This document shows, piece after piece, positions 7,586 through 17,742 of a DNA stretch of 32,694 nt. This DNA comes from Pseudomonas sp. HMWF021. Lineage in GTDB: Bacteria; Pseudomonadota; Gammaproteobacteria; Pseudomonadales; Pseudomonadaceae. Location: the NCBI RefSeq assembly GCF_003061005.1, contig NZ_QAIK01000059.1, positions 24,484 to 57,177 of the forward strand. The letters are read 5' to 3'. Numbering within the stretch: position 1 is the first letter of the stretch; every line of letters starts with the position of its first letter. The translations under genes and the position numbers were made by a program. Under the pieces are notes generated by a model. The model did not search any database, had not been told where the DNA came from, and saw nothing but the letters and a program-made list of their open reading frames with translations.

Positions 7586-8758
7586 TCAGTTTTGCGCCCG
7601 ATCGGGCGTCTCGGATTTAGTGTTGATGGCTACGTTTTGTTGGCGAGCACCGGCTTGTTTGAGCTCTGCGACCCACTGCGGGTCGGCGTCGCCGATTTCG
7701 TTGTTCACAGGCAGATATCGTTCAGGAAACTCCCAGATCAGCACCTGTGGCGGGCTGTTCTTGAAGTCATCGCTTTTCAGGTAGCTGAGCATCGGCAGGA
7801 TCGGGCCGTGGCCGTCCTCGGCGTAGTTCACGACGTCGCTGTGCAGCGCCTGTTTCAGCGCACCGACGAAGTTCCAGTTGGGGTTGGCGCTGTAGCTGGT
7901 GCCGATCAGTGCGACCGGTACTTCGCTGCTGGCGAACAGCGCGTCGTCACCGGCAGGTTGCTCGGCGGCCACGGTGTTGCGCTTTTGCAGCGGCTCTTGC
8001 GCCGGCATCAGGTTTTCGAACAGCGGATCCAGCGGCAGAAACAGACGCAAGTCGCCCTTGTGCGTGACCTTCTCCGCCGGCGTGGTGACGAAGCGCTGCG
8101 GCTCGCCACTGAGCGGGAACTTGTCGGCGATGGTTTTCGCCAGGGTGTTGGCCGCGATTTCGGCGCCTTCCGGGGTCCAGTGGGTGTCGGTGCGCAGGAA
8201 CACTTGCTGACCGTTCTGCTTGGCTTTTTGCAGCGGGCCGAGCAGGTCCGGGGCGAGGATCTTGTCCGCCGCGACACGGGCGTGGAAATCCTGATAGAGG
8301 TTGGCGTGGATGCTCGCCGGTTTCACTTCACCCAGGTGTTCCGGGTACAGGCGTACCTTGGCCGGAACGATCGCCATTACCAGTTTCACGCCTTTCTCTT
8401 TCAGGGTCTGGCGCACGCCTTCAACCAGCGCGTAGTTGCCTTGCAGGTTCAGCTCTTCGTTGACGATCGGGTTGAATTCTTCGTCGCTGTACAGCCACTG
8501 ATCGCGACCGAGCACCACACCCGGACGACCTTCGTTGAACAGTTTGAAATCCAGCGCGGCCCAGAGGTTGGTGCCCAGACGCTTGATCGGAAACTGATCG
8601 TCGTAGTGGGTTTCCACGGCTTTGGTCCAGCGACCGTTGAGCACCGTCGCATCGGCGTTGGTGCTGAAGCCGAAGAAGCTGCGCACCGACCACAGACCGA
8701 GCACCAGCAGGGTCAGCAGAAACAGCGCGATGTAGAAGATGCGTAATGAGCGGGTCAT
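7586..8758 (-). CDS. algJ: Alginate O-acetyltransferase AlgJ (SGNH-like)
   Basis: A 390-aa protein anchored by an N-terminal hydrophobic segment (about residues 7-26, IFYIALFLLTLLVLGLWSVR) with a periplasmic SGNH-hydrolase-like domain. The catalytic Asp and His lie in TDTHWTPEGAE (Asp191, His193) and the nucleophile in IGTSYSANP (Ser288), matching positions known for AlgJ. It transfers acetyl groups delivered by the MBOAT protein AlgI; AlgJ has acetylesterase activity in characterised species. GAGGG lies eight bases before the ATG, and it starts 10 bp after the algI stop. Confidence 0.96.
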   Translation of the reverse strand: MTRSLRIFYIALFLLTLLVLGLWSVRSFFGFSTNADATVLNGRWTKAVETHYDDQFPIKRLGTNLWAALDFKLFNEGRPGVVLGRDQWLYSDEEFNPIVNEELNLQGNYALVEGVRQTLKEKGVKLVMAIVPAKVRLYPEHLGEVKPASIHANLYQDFHARVAADKILAPDLLGPLQKAKQNGQQVFLRTDTHWTPEGAEIAANTLAKTIADKFPLSGEPQRFVTTPAEKVTHKGDLRLFLPLDPLFENLMPAQEPLQKRNTVAAEQPAGDDALFASSEVPVALIGTSYSANPNWNFVGALKQALHSDVVNYAEDGHGPILPMLSYLKSDDFKNSPPQVLIWEFPERYLPVNNEIGDADPQWVAELKQAGARQQNVAINTKSETPDRAQN

Positions 8759-8768
8759 GTCAGATCCC

Positions 8769-10334
8769 TCAGAACTGGAAGTAAAGGAACGGCGAGAAGC
8801 TTTGCGCCGAGAGTTTGAGAATCGAGGCGATGAACAGCAGCAGGATCAGCCCGCGCATCACGTAGCGTGACCAGTCCGCCGTCCAGTAGGCCGGTTGCAC
8901 CTGGGCTTCGACGCCGACGGTGTAGCCAGGCTCGTGGATGCTCGCCGGGTTTTCGCCGGGGGCTGCCTTGATCATGCCGGGGGTCGCAGCGGCAGGGCCG
9001 TCGGTTTCGACGTTGACCACTGGCTTGGTTTTGACCGGAGGCTGATTGGTGTACAGATCACGCAGACCAAAGAACGCCAGCGTTGCGTACGCCACCACCA
9101 GAGTTGCCACTTGCAGACCGGTGAGGCTGGCGCGGTTGAGTTCCGACAGCGACCAGTCGCCGAAGCTGAACATCGCGCCGTACATGCGCCCGGCGACGTG
9201 CAGGTTTTCGGCACGGAAGATCACCCAGCCCATCACCACCAGCAGGAAGGTCAGCGCCCAGCGGATCGGGTTGAGGCTGCGCGGCGAGGTGTTGATGCCG
9301 AGCATTTTTTCGATCGCCAGCCACATGCCGTGCCAGGCGCCCCAGACGATGTAAGTGATGTTCGCGCCGTGCCACAGACCACCCAGCAGCATGGTCAGGA
9401 ACAGGTTGCGATAGGTCATCAGCGTGCCTTTGCGGTTACCGCCGAGGGTGATGTACAGGTAGTCACGCAGCCAGGTCGACAGGCTGATGTGCCAGCGGCG
9501 CCAGAACTCGGTGATCGACTGGCTGATGTACGGCTGCTTGAAGTTTTCCATGAAGCGGAAACCCATCATCAGGCCCAGACCGATGGCCATGTCGCTGTAA
9601 CCGGAGAAGTCGAAATACAGCTGCGCGGTGTACGCCAGCGCGCCGAGCCAGGCATCCCCGGTGGTCGGGTTTTGCAGGGCGAAGCAGTGGTCGGCCACCA
9701 CCGCGAGGGTGTCGGCGATGAAGACCTTCTTGATGAAACCCTGCATGAACCGCGTGCAACCTTCGGAGAACTTGTCGAGGGTGTGGGTGCGGTTGTTGAA
9801 CTGATCGGCGAGGTCGCGAAAGCGCAGGACCGGGCCGGCAATCAGGTGCGGGAAGATCGCCACGAACGCCGCGAAGTCGATCAGGTTACGCGTGGCCGGG
9901 GTGTCGCCGCGATACACGTCGATGATGTAGCTGATCGATTCGAAGATGTAGAACGAGATGCCGATCGGCAGCAGCACGTGGGTCAGGATGAACGGTTCCA
10001 GACCGAACGAGGTCATGATCGCGTTGATGCTGTCCACGCCGAAGTTGGCGTACTTGAAGTAGCCGAGGATGCACAGGTCGACCGCGACACCGAGCAGCAG
10101 CCAGCGCTGTGCCGGTTTGGTGCGCACGCCGGCGGCACCGACTTTCAGGCCGATCCAGTAGTTCCACAGGGTGACGCCGGCGAACAGCGCCAGGAAGTCC
10201 ACCCGCCACCACGCGTAGAACACGTAGCTGGCGATCAGCAGCAACAGGTTGCGATAGCGTTGCCCGCTCAGGTAGTACAAGCCGAGAAAGATCGGCAAGA
10301 ACAGAAACAGGAACACGTTGGATGAAAATACCAT
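8769..10334 (-). CDS. algI: MBOAT O-acyltransferase AlgI
   Basis: A 521-aa polytopic inner-membrane protein beginning MVFSSNVFLFLFLPIFLGLY. It carries acetyl groups across the membrane to AlgJ/AlgX. MBOAT hallmarks are visible: SQSITEFWRRWHISLSTWLRDY and LGGLWHGANITYIVWGAWHG, where the first His is residue 322, the conserved catalytic histidine of AlgI. The start at 10334 is chosen because GGAGA lies about seven bases upstream and family proteins begin with this sequence; an in-frame ATG at 10373 would add 13 non-conserved residues. A C-rich stretch and a REP doublet separate it from algL. Confidence 0.97.
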   Translation of the reverse strand: MVFSSNVFLFLFLPIFLGLYYLSGQRYRNLLLLIASYVFYAWWRVDFLALFAGVTLWNYWIGLKVGAAGVRTKPAQRWLLLGVAVDLCILGYFKYANFGVDSINAIMTSFGLEPFILTHVLLPIGISFYIFESISYIIDVYRGDTPATRNLIDFAAFVAIFPHLIAGPVLRFRDLADQFNNRTHTLDKFSEGCTRFMQGFIKKVFIADTLAVVADHCFALQNPTTGDAWLGALAYTAQLYFDFSGYSDMAIGLGLMMGFRFMENFKQPYISQSITEFWRRWHISLSTWLRDYLYITLGGNRKGTLMTYRNLFLTMLLGGLWHGANITYIVWGAWHGMWLAIEKMLGINTSPRSLNPIRWALTFLLVVMGWVIFRAENLHVAGRMYGAMFSFGDWSLSELNRASLTGLQVATLVVAYATLAFFGLRDLYTNQPPVKTKPVVNVETDGPAAATPGMIKAAPGENPASIHEPGYTVGVEAQVQPAYWTADWSRYVMRGLILLLFIASILKLSAQSFSPFLYFQF

Positions 10335-10431
10335 CCCGATCTCTCCATGTTTGAACCAACAGTCAAGGGCCAAAGCCCCCCCAAACCCCCCACGCCAAAC
10401 CGGAGGGCCAACTCAAATCTCGCTGCCCCCC

Positions 10432-10516
10432 TGTAGGAGCTGCCGAAGGCTGCGATCTTTTGATCTTGATCCTTGAAAGCCAGATCAAAAGATCGCAGCG
10501 TGCCGCAGCTCCTACA
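10432..10516. repeat. REP doublet between algL and algI
   Basis: Arms TGTAGGAGCTGCCGAAGGCT...GATCTTTTGATC and GATCAAAAGATCGCAGC...GCAGCTCCTACA form a near-complete inverted repeat 85 bp long. It begins ten bases from the algL stop codon and lies in a 192-bp gap, the only sizable gap in the algD-to-algF stretch apart from the alg8-algD one. The rest of the gap is an unusual run of C-rich DNA at 10375-10431 with no gene. Confidence 0.93.
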
Positions 10517-10526
10517 GGGGTTGGCC

Positions 10527-11663
10527 TTATAAACCCTTGTTGCCCTTCTCGTGGGACGGGTCGTAGACCTTGGTCAGGTCGCCACCCAGACGGAAGGTCT
10601 TGAACGGTTGCATGCCGTGCTTCTTCTCGATCACATCCGCCGGGCAGGTGTAGAGGGTGCAGAACGGTTCGAGCCAGGCGAATTTCATGTCCTCTTTCAG
10701 ATCGGTCATGTCCTGCTCTTTGCCGTTCTTCTTCTCGAACTGATCCGGGTCTTTCACCCCGGCCAGCACTCGGTCACCGAGACGCTTGAGCGCGCTGTTG
10801 TTTTCCTGACGCAGATCGACACCGTTGACCTGGGCGAAACTGGCGATCATCGCCAGCGGCGGAAGGGCGTAGTTGTGATAGGCGAGGGCGCGTTGCTGGC
10901 GCTTGAGTTCGTTGGGCAGGAAACCGTCGGCGTCGATTTGATTGACTCCGACCTTGTATTCCTTCACCGCCCAGTCGAACAGGTCGCGGCGGTTGGTGGC
11001 GACGGCGGTAGCCATCACCGACCATGCCGCCCAGTACGAGTGGTTGTTGGTTTTTTCCAGCGGCAGGTTGTCCCAGTCGCTGACTACCTGATCGGCCATC
11101 TTGCTGAACCACGCCTCGATCTGCTGCGCCTCTTGCTGATGCGCGGCCAGCGGATGCGAGTCGGAGAATTTCAGGCGAATGTACGACGAGGCCATGCTGC
11201 CCAGCGCCCATTTGCGCATCGACTTGCCGGTGTGGTTGAAATCCTTGGACATCAACGCATCGGCCTTGGCCCACGCGGTCAGCCAGTTGAGCGTGCAGTC
11301 GAGCTGCTCCGGGCGACCGTCGCGCATGAACTGCATCACCCGTTTGGCGGTGCCGCGCTCCAGCGTGGTGATGTCCTTGGTGGTGTCGCGGAAGGCTTTT
11401 TCCGACTGCACGTTCAGGGTCGCGCGGGCCTTGTCCGAGCCTTCGTATTTGCTGCGAAATTGCAGCGGCCCGGTGTACGGCGCCGGCATCGCGTCGCAGC
11501 CTTCGCTCTTGTCACCGGTCTTGAATTTATCCACCGGCGCAAAGTAGCCCTGTGGCGGACGCAGTGGCGCGGCGGCCTGAGTGGCCCCGGCGAACATCGC
11601 CAGGCTCAGCAGGGATGGCGCAAGCAAGTGTTTGATCGTTCGATTTCGCATAGCAGACCTCAT
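10527..11663 (-). CDS. algL: Alginate lyase (poly-beta-D-mannuronate lyase)
   Basis: A 378-aa periplasmic polysaccharide lyase (family PL5). A signal peptide ([21 protein letters not shown]) is followed by family motifs [34 protein letters not shown] and the catalytic region [12 protein letters not shown], then RRDLFDWAV and [17 protein letters not shown]. It cleaves mannuronate-rich chains by beta-elimination and clears polymer that strays in the periplasm. Two starts are possible: ATG 11663 overlaps the algX stop as ATGA, and ATG 11651 has GAGGT seven bases upstream; both leave the signal peptide intact. The coupled upstream ATG is given here. Confidence 0.96.
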   Translation of the reverse strand: MRSAMRNRTIKHLLAPSLLSLAMFAGATQAAAPLRPPQGYFAPVDKFKTGDKSEGCDAMPAPYTGPLQFRSKYEGSDKARATLNVQSEKAFRDTTKDITTLERGTAKRVMQFMRDGRPEQLDCTLNWLTAWAKADALMSKDFNHTGKSMRKWALGSMASSYIRLKFSDSHPLAAHQQEAQQIEAWFSKMADQVVSDWDNLPLEKTNNHSYWAAWSVMATAVATNRRDLFDWAVKEYKVGVNQIDADGFLPNELKRQQRALAYHNYALPPLAMIASFAQVNGVDLRQENNSALKRLGDRVLAGVKDPDQFEKKNGKEQDMTDLKEDMKFAWLEPFCTLYTCPADVIEKKHGMQPFKTFRLGGDLTKVYDPSHEKGNKGL

Positions 11664-13120
11664 TGCCCGACCTGAGCGGTTTGTGGCCCAGCGCCCGGGA
11701 ATACGTTGCGTTTGCAGATTTTCGCTTCAACTTTTTGTGGCGCGGTGCCCGCTTCCGGGCCCTGGACTTCGACTGCCAGCAGTTTTTGCGAGGCCCAGTC
11801 TTCGTCCGTGCGCAACTCAAAGGCGAAACGACCGTCGGTGTCGGAGGTTTCCGGTTTCTCGATCTTGATGTCCTCGTGGCGACCGTTCATGTACCAGAGG
11901 GTGGCTTGCAGGGTTTTCACCGAGGTGTCGGCGAAGCGGATGTCGACCTGATGGCTGCTGTTCTGCAGGTTCAGGTTCTTGCTGTTGACCAGCAGTTCCT
12001 GTTTGCCGCCAGGCTTGAGCGTGGTGCTGGCGGACATTTGCGTGTCTTTGCCTTCGCAGCCGTTGTCGAGCAGCGACATCATCTGGCGGTAGATGGTCTC
12101 CTGATCGAGGCGGTACAGCGGCGAGAATTCCCAGATCAGAATCTTCGGCGGAGTCTTCTGGAATTCATCGCTACCGAGGTACTGCAGCATCGAACCTTCC
12201 AGACCACCGCCGGGGAAGGCGACGTTGAGAATGTCGGCGCCAATGGCTTCTTCGAGGAAGCCGGCGAAGTTGTAGTTCTTGCCGCTGTGCGAGGTGCCCA
12301 CGAGGGTGATCTGCGGGTTGCCGGAGTCACCGAACAGGTCGCCGTCACCGGCTTCGCCTTTGGGCTCGGTGGTGAACTGGTCCATGTACTGGATCGCGTA
12401 ACTGGTGCCGCACAGCTGCCCGGCCATGTTGTGCAGGGTGCCGGTCTTGCCCATGCGCCCGGTACGCTTGGTCTCGAATTCACGCTTGGGAATGTCGGCG
12501 AAGGCCGGAATCTGCTTGACCTTCTCGGCAACGATTTTCGCCGTGCGCTGCGCGCCGTACGGGGTCCAGTGCTGGTCGCCGCGGAAGTAAAAATCGTGGG
12601 CGGGCAGGGTGTCCGGCAGCGATTCGTTGGTCAGCGGTGACAGGTCCGGCACCACGTAACCCATCTGCGCGAAACGCCCGAGCATGGTCTTGTAGTTGCC
12701 CAGCGCTTTCTCGTAATCGAACGCGGCTTTTTCCTGCGGGTTGAGCTTGTTGCGGTTCACCAGGCCACGGGTCGGCTGGTAGACAATCACCAGTTCGACG
12801 CCTTTGGCCTTGAACGCATCGTGCAGTTGCTGCAGGCGTTTATAGCCGGCCGGGGTGGTGTTGAACTCGGTGCGCAGATCTTCCTGGGTACGGAACAGCC
12901 AGTCGCCCTGCGCCTGCACCAGGGTGGTGAAGTTCTGCTGATAACGCGTGGTGTAGTTCTTCGCGTCATGGGCGGCCGGGCACAGGTTGCAGCACGGTTC
13001 GGCGCTGAATTTTGGCGGCGTGGCGCCCGCCGCTTCATCGGCGCGAGCGCTTTGGCTGGCCGCCAGAATGCCCACGGTCAGGGCCGACAGGCTGAGTAAT
13101 CTGATCAAGTGTGGGTGCAT
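11660..13120 (-). CDS. algX: Alginate O-acetyltransferase AlgX
   Basis: A 486-aa secreted protein with signal peptide ([21 protein letters not shown], cleavage near ARA-D). The SGNH-like domain carries [11 protein letters not shown] (Asp182, His184) and [11 protein letters not shown] (Ser277); the C-terminal part (about 350-475) matches the carbohydrate-binding module of AlgX. It binds mannuronan and performs the final acetyl transfer in the periplasm while being part of the AlgK/AlgE export scaffold. A cysteine-rich N-terminal patch ([12 protein letters not shown]) is a family feature. GAGGAT precedes the ATG, and the stop overlaps the algL start. Confidence 0.97.
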   Translation of the reverse strand: MHPHLIRLLSLSALTVGILAASQSARADEAAGATPPKFSAEPCCNLCPAAHDAKNYTTRYQQNFTTLVQAQGDWLFRTQEDLRTEFNTTPAGYKRLQQLHDAFKAKGVELVIVYQPTRGLVNRNKLNPQEKAAFDYEKALGNYKTMLGRFAQMGYVVPDLSPLTNESLPDTLPAHDFYFRGDQHWTPYGAQRTAKIVAEKVKQIPAFADIPKREFETKRTGRMGKTGTLHNMAGQLCGTSYAIQYMDQFTTEPKGEAGDGDLFGDSGNPQITLVGTSHSGKNYNFAGFLEEAIGADILNVAFPGGGLEGSMLQYLGSDEFQKTPPKILIWEFSPLYRLDQETIYRQMMSLLDNGCEGKDTQMSASTTLKPGGKQELLVNSKNLNLQNSSHQVDIRFADTSVKTLQATLWYMNGRHEDIKIEKPETSDTDGRFAFELRTDEDWASQKLLAVEVQGPEAGTAPQKVEAKICKRNVFPGAGPQTAQVGQ

Positions 13121-13130
13121 AAAATTATCC

Positions 13131-14717
13131 TCAGTCCTGCAATTCGGTCTGGCGTTCGACAGGGTCGATCAGCACGGCTTTCTGCTGGCGCACCAGCAGG
13201 TCGAGAATTTCATCCTGGCGCTCGCCGAGGATGCCGTTGAAGCTGATGCCGCTGGATTTGGTCGGCGCCAGCATCGATACCCGATACAGCTCGACGCTCA
13301 ATGGCGAGTCGATGGCCATCGGGCCGCTGCCGTTGGCCGCCAGTTCACCGCCGACCACGATCAGCGAGACTTGCGCGTCAAACGGGTCGAGCTTGATGTC
13401 ACGGTCGGTGTCGGTCAGGTCCTTGATGTGGCCGTAGACGCCGGTCAGGCCGTTGGCCATGGCGACGTTTTCGTAGAGGCGGATGTTCACGCTGTTACGA
13501 ATGCGGATGCCGTGGCGCTTGTTGCTGATGACCTTGTTGCCCCACAGCAGGTTGTCGGCGGACTCGTAAAGCGTGATGCCGTCGGTGTGGTTCTTGTAGA
13601 TCTCGTTGTAGGCAATGATGTTGTTGACGCTGTTACGGTCGATCACCAGGCCCGAGAGGTGGTTGTCGTAGCTCTTGTTGTTGAAGATGAAGCTGTCGTT
13701 CACTTCACGGGAAATGATGATGCCGTGCTTCTTCTTCGTACCGTGGACGGTGTTTTCGGCAATGATCAGACCGTGGGAACGGTCGTGCGGGTCGATGCCG
13801 TAGACGATGTTGTCCTTGTAGGTATTGCCCTTGACCACGAAGTCGCGGGTTTCGTAGCAGTAGAAGCCGTACCACATGTCGGAGAACTCGGAGCCGACGA
13901 TCCAGCCGGTCGGTTCAGGGCGCTTGAGCACCTTGGCCATGTTCGGCGTGTACTGGGAAATACTCACCCCGTACGACTTGCTGTTGGCGTAGCCGAAGCT
14001 GGCCATCTTGCTGTTGACGATGTAGGTCTCGGTGCCGCCCCAGGCCAGCAGGAACGGCCGGAATTCCTTCGGCGAACGGAAGGTCGCCGGGCCGTTGTCC
14101 TTCTCGCGCCAGCCAGTGACTTTGGTGTCACGCACGAACAGCTGACCGTCGTTGACCAGGAACGAACCGGCCTCTTGCGACAGGCGCAACTCCTGGGTCT
14201 GGCCGTCGATTTCGAGGATGCCTTTGCGGCCGACCACGATCGGCAGCTTCGCCAGATACACGCCCGGCGCGGTTTCGCTGAAGTACTGCTTGGGCAGTTT
14301 TTGCGCCAGATCCTTCAAATTCATATAGCCGTCGTCAACGAAGATCGCCTGCGGGATGCCGTGCTGACGCACCACCCATTCGGCCATCTTGTTGTCGCCG
14401 CCGATGAAGTCCTTCAGCGCGTCTTCCTGCATCATCCGGCGCACGCTGATCTTGCCCGGTTTGCTGCGATTGATTTTCGCGGCAGCAGCCTCGGCGGTGA
14501 AGCCGGAGAGGTCGGGCAGTTTCGGCTTGGCCAGTTCCAGCGCCTCGGTCGGCGCGCTGCTGACGGTGTAGGTCTTGGCTTGTTGCAGCTCTTTGGCGAC
14601 GGTCACCGGTTTGCCCTGTTGAGGCACGGCCGGTTCCACCGTGGCGAAGGCGCCAGCGGAGGCCAGCAGCATGGCGCCGGCCAACAGGCTGAGCGAGCCT
14701 TTCCTTGCATGGTGCAT
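13131..14717 (-). CDS. algG: Mannuronan C5-epimerase AlgG
   Basis: A 528-aa periplasmic enzyme converting D-mannuronate to L-guluronate in the polymer. A signal peptide (GSLSLLAGAMLLASAGAFA) precedes a right-handed beta-helix built of parallel repeats: SFIFNNKSYDNHLSGLVI, NNIIAYNEIYKNHTDGITLY, NLLWGNKVISNKRHGIRI. The catalytic DPHD is at residues 309-312 (YGIDPHDRSHG). The ATG at 14717 has AAGGGAG eight bases upstream and opens directly into the signal peptide; an in-frame ATG at 14744 overlapping the algE stop would add nine residues. Confidence 0.96.
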   Translation of the reverse strand: MHHARKGSLSLLAGAMLLASAGAFATVEPAVPQQGKPVTVAKELQQAKTYTVSSAPTEALELAKPKLPDLSGFTAEAAAAKINRSKPGKISVRRMMQEDALKDFIGGDNKMAEWVVRQHGIPQAIFVDDGYMNLKDLAQKLPKQYFSETAPGVYLAKLPIVVGRKGILEIDGQTQELRLSQEAGSFLVNDGQLFVRDTKVTGWREKDNGPATFRSPKEFRPFLLAWGGTETYIVNSKMASFGYANSKSYGVSISQYTPNMAKVLKRPEPTGWIVGSEFSDMWYGFYCYETRDFVVKGNTYKDNIVYGIDPHDRSHGLIIAENTVHGTKKKHGIIISREVNDSFIFNNKSYDNHLSGLVIDRNSVNNIIAYNEIYKNHTDGITLYESADNLLWGNKVISNKRHGIRIRNSVNIRLYENVAMANGLTGVYGHIKDLTDTDRDIKLDPFDAQVSLIVVGGELAANGSGPMAIDSPLSVELYRVSMLAPTKSSGISFNGILGERQDEILDLLVRQQKAVLIDPVERQTELQD

Positions 14718-14743
14718 GTCGGGCACTCCCTTGGCGGTTTGCA

Positions 14744-16225
14744 TCAGAAGCGCCAGATCACGTCGATGAACGCGCGGTGCATGTACGAATCGACCTGGCT
14801 GCCATAGGCATCACCGGGCTTGAACACGCCGCCACGGAAACGCACCAGCGCCGACGGTTCGTCGATCGACTGGCTCAACGCCGCTGGCAACAGGCCTTGC
14901 TTGAAGTACTTGGTCACCACCAGGTCCATTTCCTGACCCAGATCCTTGTTGCCATCCTGCAGCGGCAGCGAGGTGCTGGAGAGGATCGCGCCGGTGACGT
15001 CGTCGGTGTTGTTTTCCACGGCGTTGATGCCGTTGCTGCCCACCGGCTTGTTGCCGTCCACGCGCCAGAACTTGTGGTAGATCAGACTGGCGTCGTACTG
15101 GTCGTTGAGCATCCACGAACCGAACAGGGTCGCGGTCTGCATGTTGTTCATTTCGCCACGGAACGCTTCGCCGAAACGGTGCACGCGCGAGCGGGTACCG
15201 GTGTAGTTGGAGCGGTTGCTCTCCAGACCGTTCTGCTGGTAATCGGCACTGGCGCGGGCGTAGGCCGCACCGACCTGCCACTGCGGATCGAGGCGCAGAC
15301 GCACGCCCAGATCGGTGGCCCAGCCGTTGATGTCATCGCTGTGTTTGGCTTGCGCCGGGCGGCTGCCATCGGCGTTCAGCGGGTTGACCGAATCGAGGTC
15401 GCCGCTCATGCCGGTGATGCTGCCCCAGTAGTTGACGGTGTTGGTGTTGCGCCAGTTGTAGGCGTCGCTGTCGGCGGTCAGGCCGAGCCAGCTGATGTCG
15501 CCGTTCTGGGTCTTGTCGAGGGTGTCGCGGGGCACGCCCGGTTCGGCGTAATCGAGCTTGCCGTTGTCGTGGGTGTGGTGGCCGCGAATGCCGACCCAGT
15601 TACCCGGTGTCCACTGATAGGCGGCATCGGCGTAGGCGTGCAGGCGATCCTTGTCTTTGGGCGCCAGCTCTTTGAGGTCGGTGCGGTATTCGCTGAAGCG
15701 CTCGGCAACACCGACGTTGGCGCGCAACAGGGTGGTGTCGAAAGTCCAGTTCAGGGCTTCGATGTTGGTGTCGCGCCATTGCCCGTCGTCATTGCGCAGG
15801 CGCTGGCGACCGAACTTGAGCATCTCGCCCGGGTACGGCGTGAAGCCGCTGTAGCCGACCCAGAACTCGCGCATCGCCAGGTAGTTTTTCTTGGTCTGGC
15901 GGTCACCGCTGTCGGTGGTTTCGGCGCCATCGGACTGCTGCAGGGTGTCGGTCTCGATGATGTCGGTCGAGGTCACGGCCTGGCCCATGGCGTAAGCACT
16001 CCATGCACCGCTTTCGCCGTAGATCCACGGACGCAGGTCGAGGCCCACACCGTTGACGTCGCCGCCGCTGGCGGTGCCGAGGTCGCGGTCGTCTTCGGAC
16101 TGGCCGGTGATTTTCACTTCCAGGCCGAAGTTCTTGGTTTCAGTGATCGCGGCCAGTGTCGGGCAAGACCAGATCAGCGCGAACGTGAGGCCAATGCCGG
16201 CCTTCACAAAGGGATTCAACTTCAT
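14744..16225 (-). CDS. algE: Outer-membrane alginate export porin AlgE
   Basis: A 493-aa outer-membrane beta-barrel with signal peptide ([18 protein letters not shown]) and a C-terminal aromatic residue (FIDVIWRF) as required for barrel assembly. Alternating amphipathic strands ([77 protein letters not shown]) match the 18-stranded AlgE pore, which passes anionic alginate through an arginine-lined channel. Its ATG overlaps the algK stop (ATGA) and has GAGGA seven bases upstream, so AlgK and AlgE, which form a complex, are produced coupled. Confidence 0.97.
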   Translation of the reverse strand: MKLNPFVKAGIGLTFALIWSCPTLAAITETKNFGLEVKITGQSEDDRDLGTASGGDVNGVGLDLRPWIYGESGAWSAYAMGQAVTSTDIIETDTLQQSDGAETTDSGDRQTKKNYLAMREFWVGYSGFTPYPGEMLKFGRQRLRNDDGQWRDTNIEALNWTFDTTLLRANVGVAERFSEYRTDLKELAPKDKDRLHAYADAAYQWTPGNWVGIRGHHTHDNGKLDYAEPGVPRDTLDKTQNGDISWLGLTADSDAYNWRNTNTVNYWGSITGMSGDLDSVNPLNADGSRPAQAKHSDDINGWATDLGVRLRLDPQWQVGAAYARASADYQQNGLESNRSNYTGTRSRVHRFGEAFRGEMNNMQTATLFGSWMLNDQYDASLIYHKFWRVDGNKPVGSNGINAVENNTDDVTGAILSSTSLPLQDGNKDLGQEMDLVVTKYFKQGLLPAALSQSIDEPSALVRFRGGVFKPGDAYGSQVDSYMHRAFIDVIWRF

Positions 16226-17733
16226 AGGGATTCCTCGCCGTCTTCTTCTTGCAGGGCGTGCAGTTGCAGCGTGTTCTGGTTCAGGGCGCCACGACTGGCC
16301 TGTTCCTGTTGCAGCAGGCGCTGGGCTTCGGCCAGACGCTCGGGCGGCAATTGCGCTGCCAGAGTGGTCGCCAGTTCATCGGCTTGCGGGGTGTTCTGCG
16401 CCTTGGCCAATTGGCTGAACACGTAGGCGTTGAGCGGGTCGGGCTTGGTGCCCTTGCCTTGGGAAAACAGTTGGGCGATGGCGAAATCGGCGCTGTTCTG
16501 GCCGTTGCGCGCAGCGGTCAGGAGGTGGTCGAGGGCCTTCTGCGGGTAGACCTTGCCCAGGTAACCACGGCGATAGATCTGGCCGAGGTAGTAGTCGGCG
16601 GCGACTTCGCGGCCGACGGCTTTCTGGAAGTGTTCTTCGGCGACTTTCGCGTCGGCCGGCACCAGTTTGCCTTCGTAGTAGAGCTTGCCCAGCAACAGTT
16701 CGGCGCGCGGCTGGTCGGCGGCGCGGCCGTTGTCCAGGTACTTCATCATCTGATCGACGTCGCCCAGTTCCGGGAAGTCGTAAAGCAGTTGCGCGAGGGT
16801 CACCCACGACGCCGGGTAGCCCGGGGCGATCGGTTCGAGCAGCGACTGCGCGGTTTTCTCGTCGGTCTTGCCCAGGGTCGAATCGGCCAGCACGCGGGCC
16901 ACCGAATCAACGCGCTGCGCGCTGACCGTGCCACGGCTGTAACCGGCCTGCATCTGCTTGATCAGCTCGGCCTGTTGCTCAGGCTGGGCTCGTTTCTGAT
17001 AGACCGTGGCCAGTTCGACGTAGCAGATGTCGGTGGTGTTGAGCGCGGCTTTGCAGATTTTTTCCACGTCATCCAGATGCTGGTCGTAGGTGCCTTGAGT
17101 GCGATACAGCAGCACCTGCGCCAGACCCGCTTCCGGGTAGCCGGATTTGCGCCACTGATCGATCTGCTGCTGCGCGTTGATATTCGGGAAGCTGTGCGGG
17201 TATTGCAGGTACAGCATCGCCAGCGGGATCAACGTGTTGCCTTCGCCATTGGCAGCGGCTTTTTTCAGCAGGCTTTCGGCTTCGTGGTGCTCGGCTTCGG
17301 TGGAACCCGGTTTGGCTACCAGCAGGCGACCGAGACGGGCCTGAGCCCGTGGCGACACGTCGGCGGCGGCACGGTAAGTCGCCTCGGCCTGTTTGATCTG
17401 CTCGGGGTCGCGGCTGTCGACCTGGATATCGGCCAGGCCCACTTGCGCCTCGCTGTAACCCAGATCCGCCAGTGCGCGGTAGTTCTGCGCGGCGGTGGCG
17501 GTGTCGCCACGCTTGAGCGCTTCGTTGGCCAGACGCTGGTCGGGCAGGCCCGCGCAACCGGCCAGACTGACCGCCAGTGCCAGCGAGCACACCATATGAC
17601 CTTTGTGGGAGCTGGCTTGCCAGCGATTCAGGCGGCTCGGTGTGTCAGACAGACCGCGTTGATCCAATCGCTGGCAAGCCAGCTCCCACAGGGATCGCGG
17701 TGTTCTCAGGAGACTGATGATGGTCACAGGCAT
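16222..17733 (-). CDS. algK: Alginate biosynthesis lipoprotein AlgK (TPR/Sel1 repeats)
   Basis: A 503-aa outer-membrane lipoprotein. The lipobox SLAGC places the lipidated cysteine at residue 60 from the ATG at 17733, after which [20 protein letters not shown] begins the TPR/Sel1-like solenoid that scaffolds AlgE and AlgX. Sel1-type repeats are clear ([58 protein letters not shown]). Residues about 15-43 are encoded by a REP doublet lying inside the gene's 5' end, giving an unusually long leader ([20 protein letters not shown]...). The true start is uncertain: ATG 17733, GTG 17727 (GAGGA about eight bases upstream) or ATG 17595 just before the hydrophobic core; the last would give a very short, uncharged signal. 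Confidence 0.93.
   Translation of the reverse strand: MPVTIISLLRTPRSLWELACQRLDQRGLSDTPSRLNRWQASSHKGHMVCSLALAVSLAGCAGLPDQRLANEALKRGDTATAAQNYRALADLGYSEAQVGLADIQVDSRDPEQIKQAEATYRAAADVSPRAQARLGRLLVAKPGSTEAEHHEAESLLKKAAANGEGNTLIPLAMLYLQYPHSFPNINAQQQIDQWRKSGYPEAGLAQVLLYRTQGTYDQHLDDVEKICKAALNTTDICYVELATVYQKRAQPEQQAELIKQMQAGYSRGTVSAQRVDSVARVLADSTLGKTDEKTAQSLLEPIAPGYPASWVTLAQLLYDFPELGDVDQMMKYLDNGRAADQPRAELLLGKLYYEGKLVPADAKVAEEHFQKAVGREVAADYYLGQIYRRGYLGKVYPQKALDHLLTAARNGQNSADFAIAQLFSQGKGTKPDPLNAYVFSQLAKAQNTPQADELATTLAAQLPPERLAEAQRLLQQEQASRGALNQNTLQLHALQEEDGEESL
17604..17690. repeat. REP doublet inside the algK signal-peptide region
   Basis: Arms TGTGGGAGCTGGCTTGCCAG and its exact reverse complement CTGGCAAGCCAGCTCCCACA bracket a 40-bp centre containing CAGACAGACCGCG. 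It is the GTGGGAG subfamily. It lies between the only upstream start codons near alg44 and the lipobox-coding region of algK and keeps the reading frame open. Confidence 0.93.
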
Positions 17734-17742
17734 GTCCTCGAC

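Noticed and set aside
6755-8746. Plus-strand open frame across a REP doublet, algF and algJ
   Set aside because: It begins in repeat sequence and is antisense to two well-identified genes.
12987-14807. Long plus-strand open frame opposite algG
   Set aside because: It mirrors the codon structure of algG and shows no family motif or start signal.
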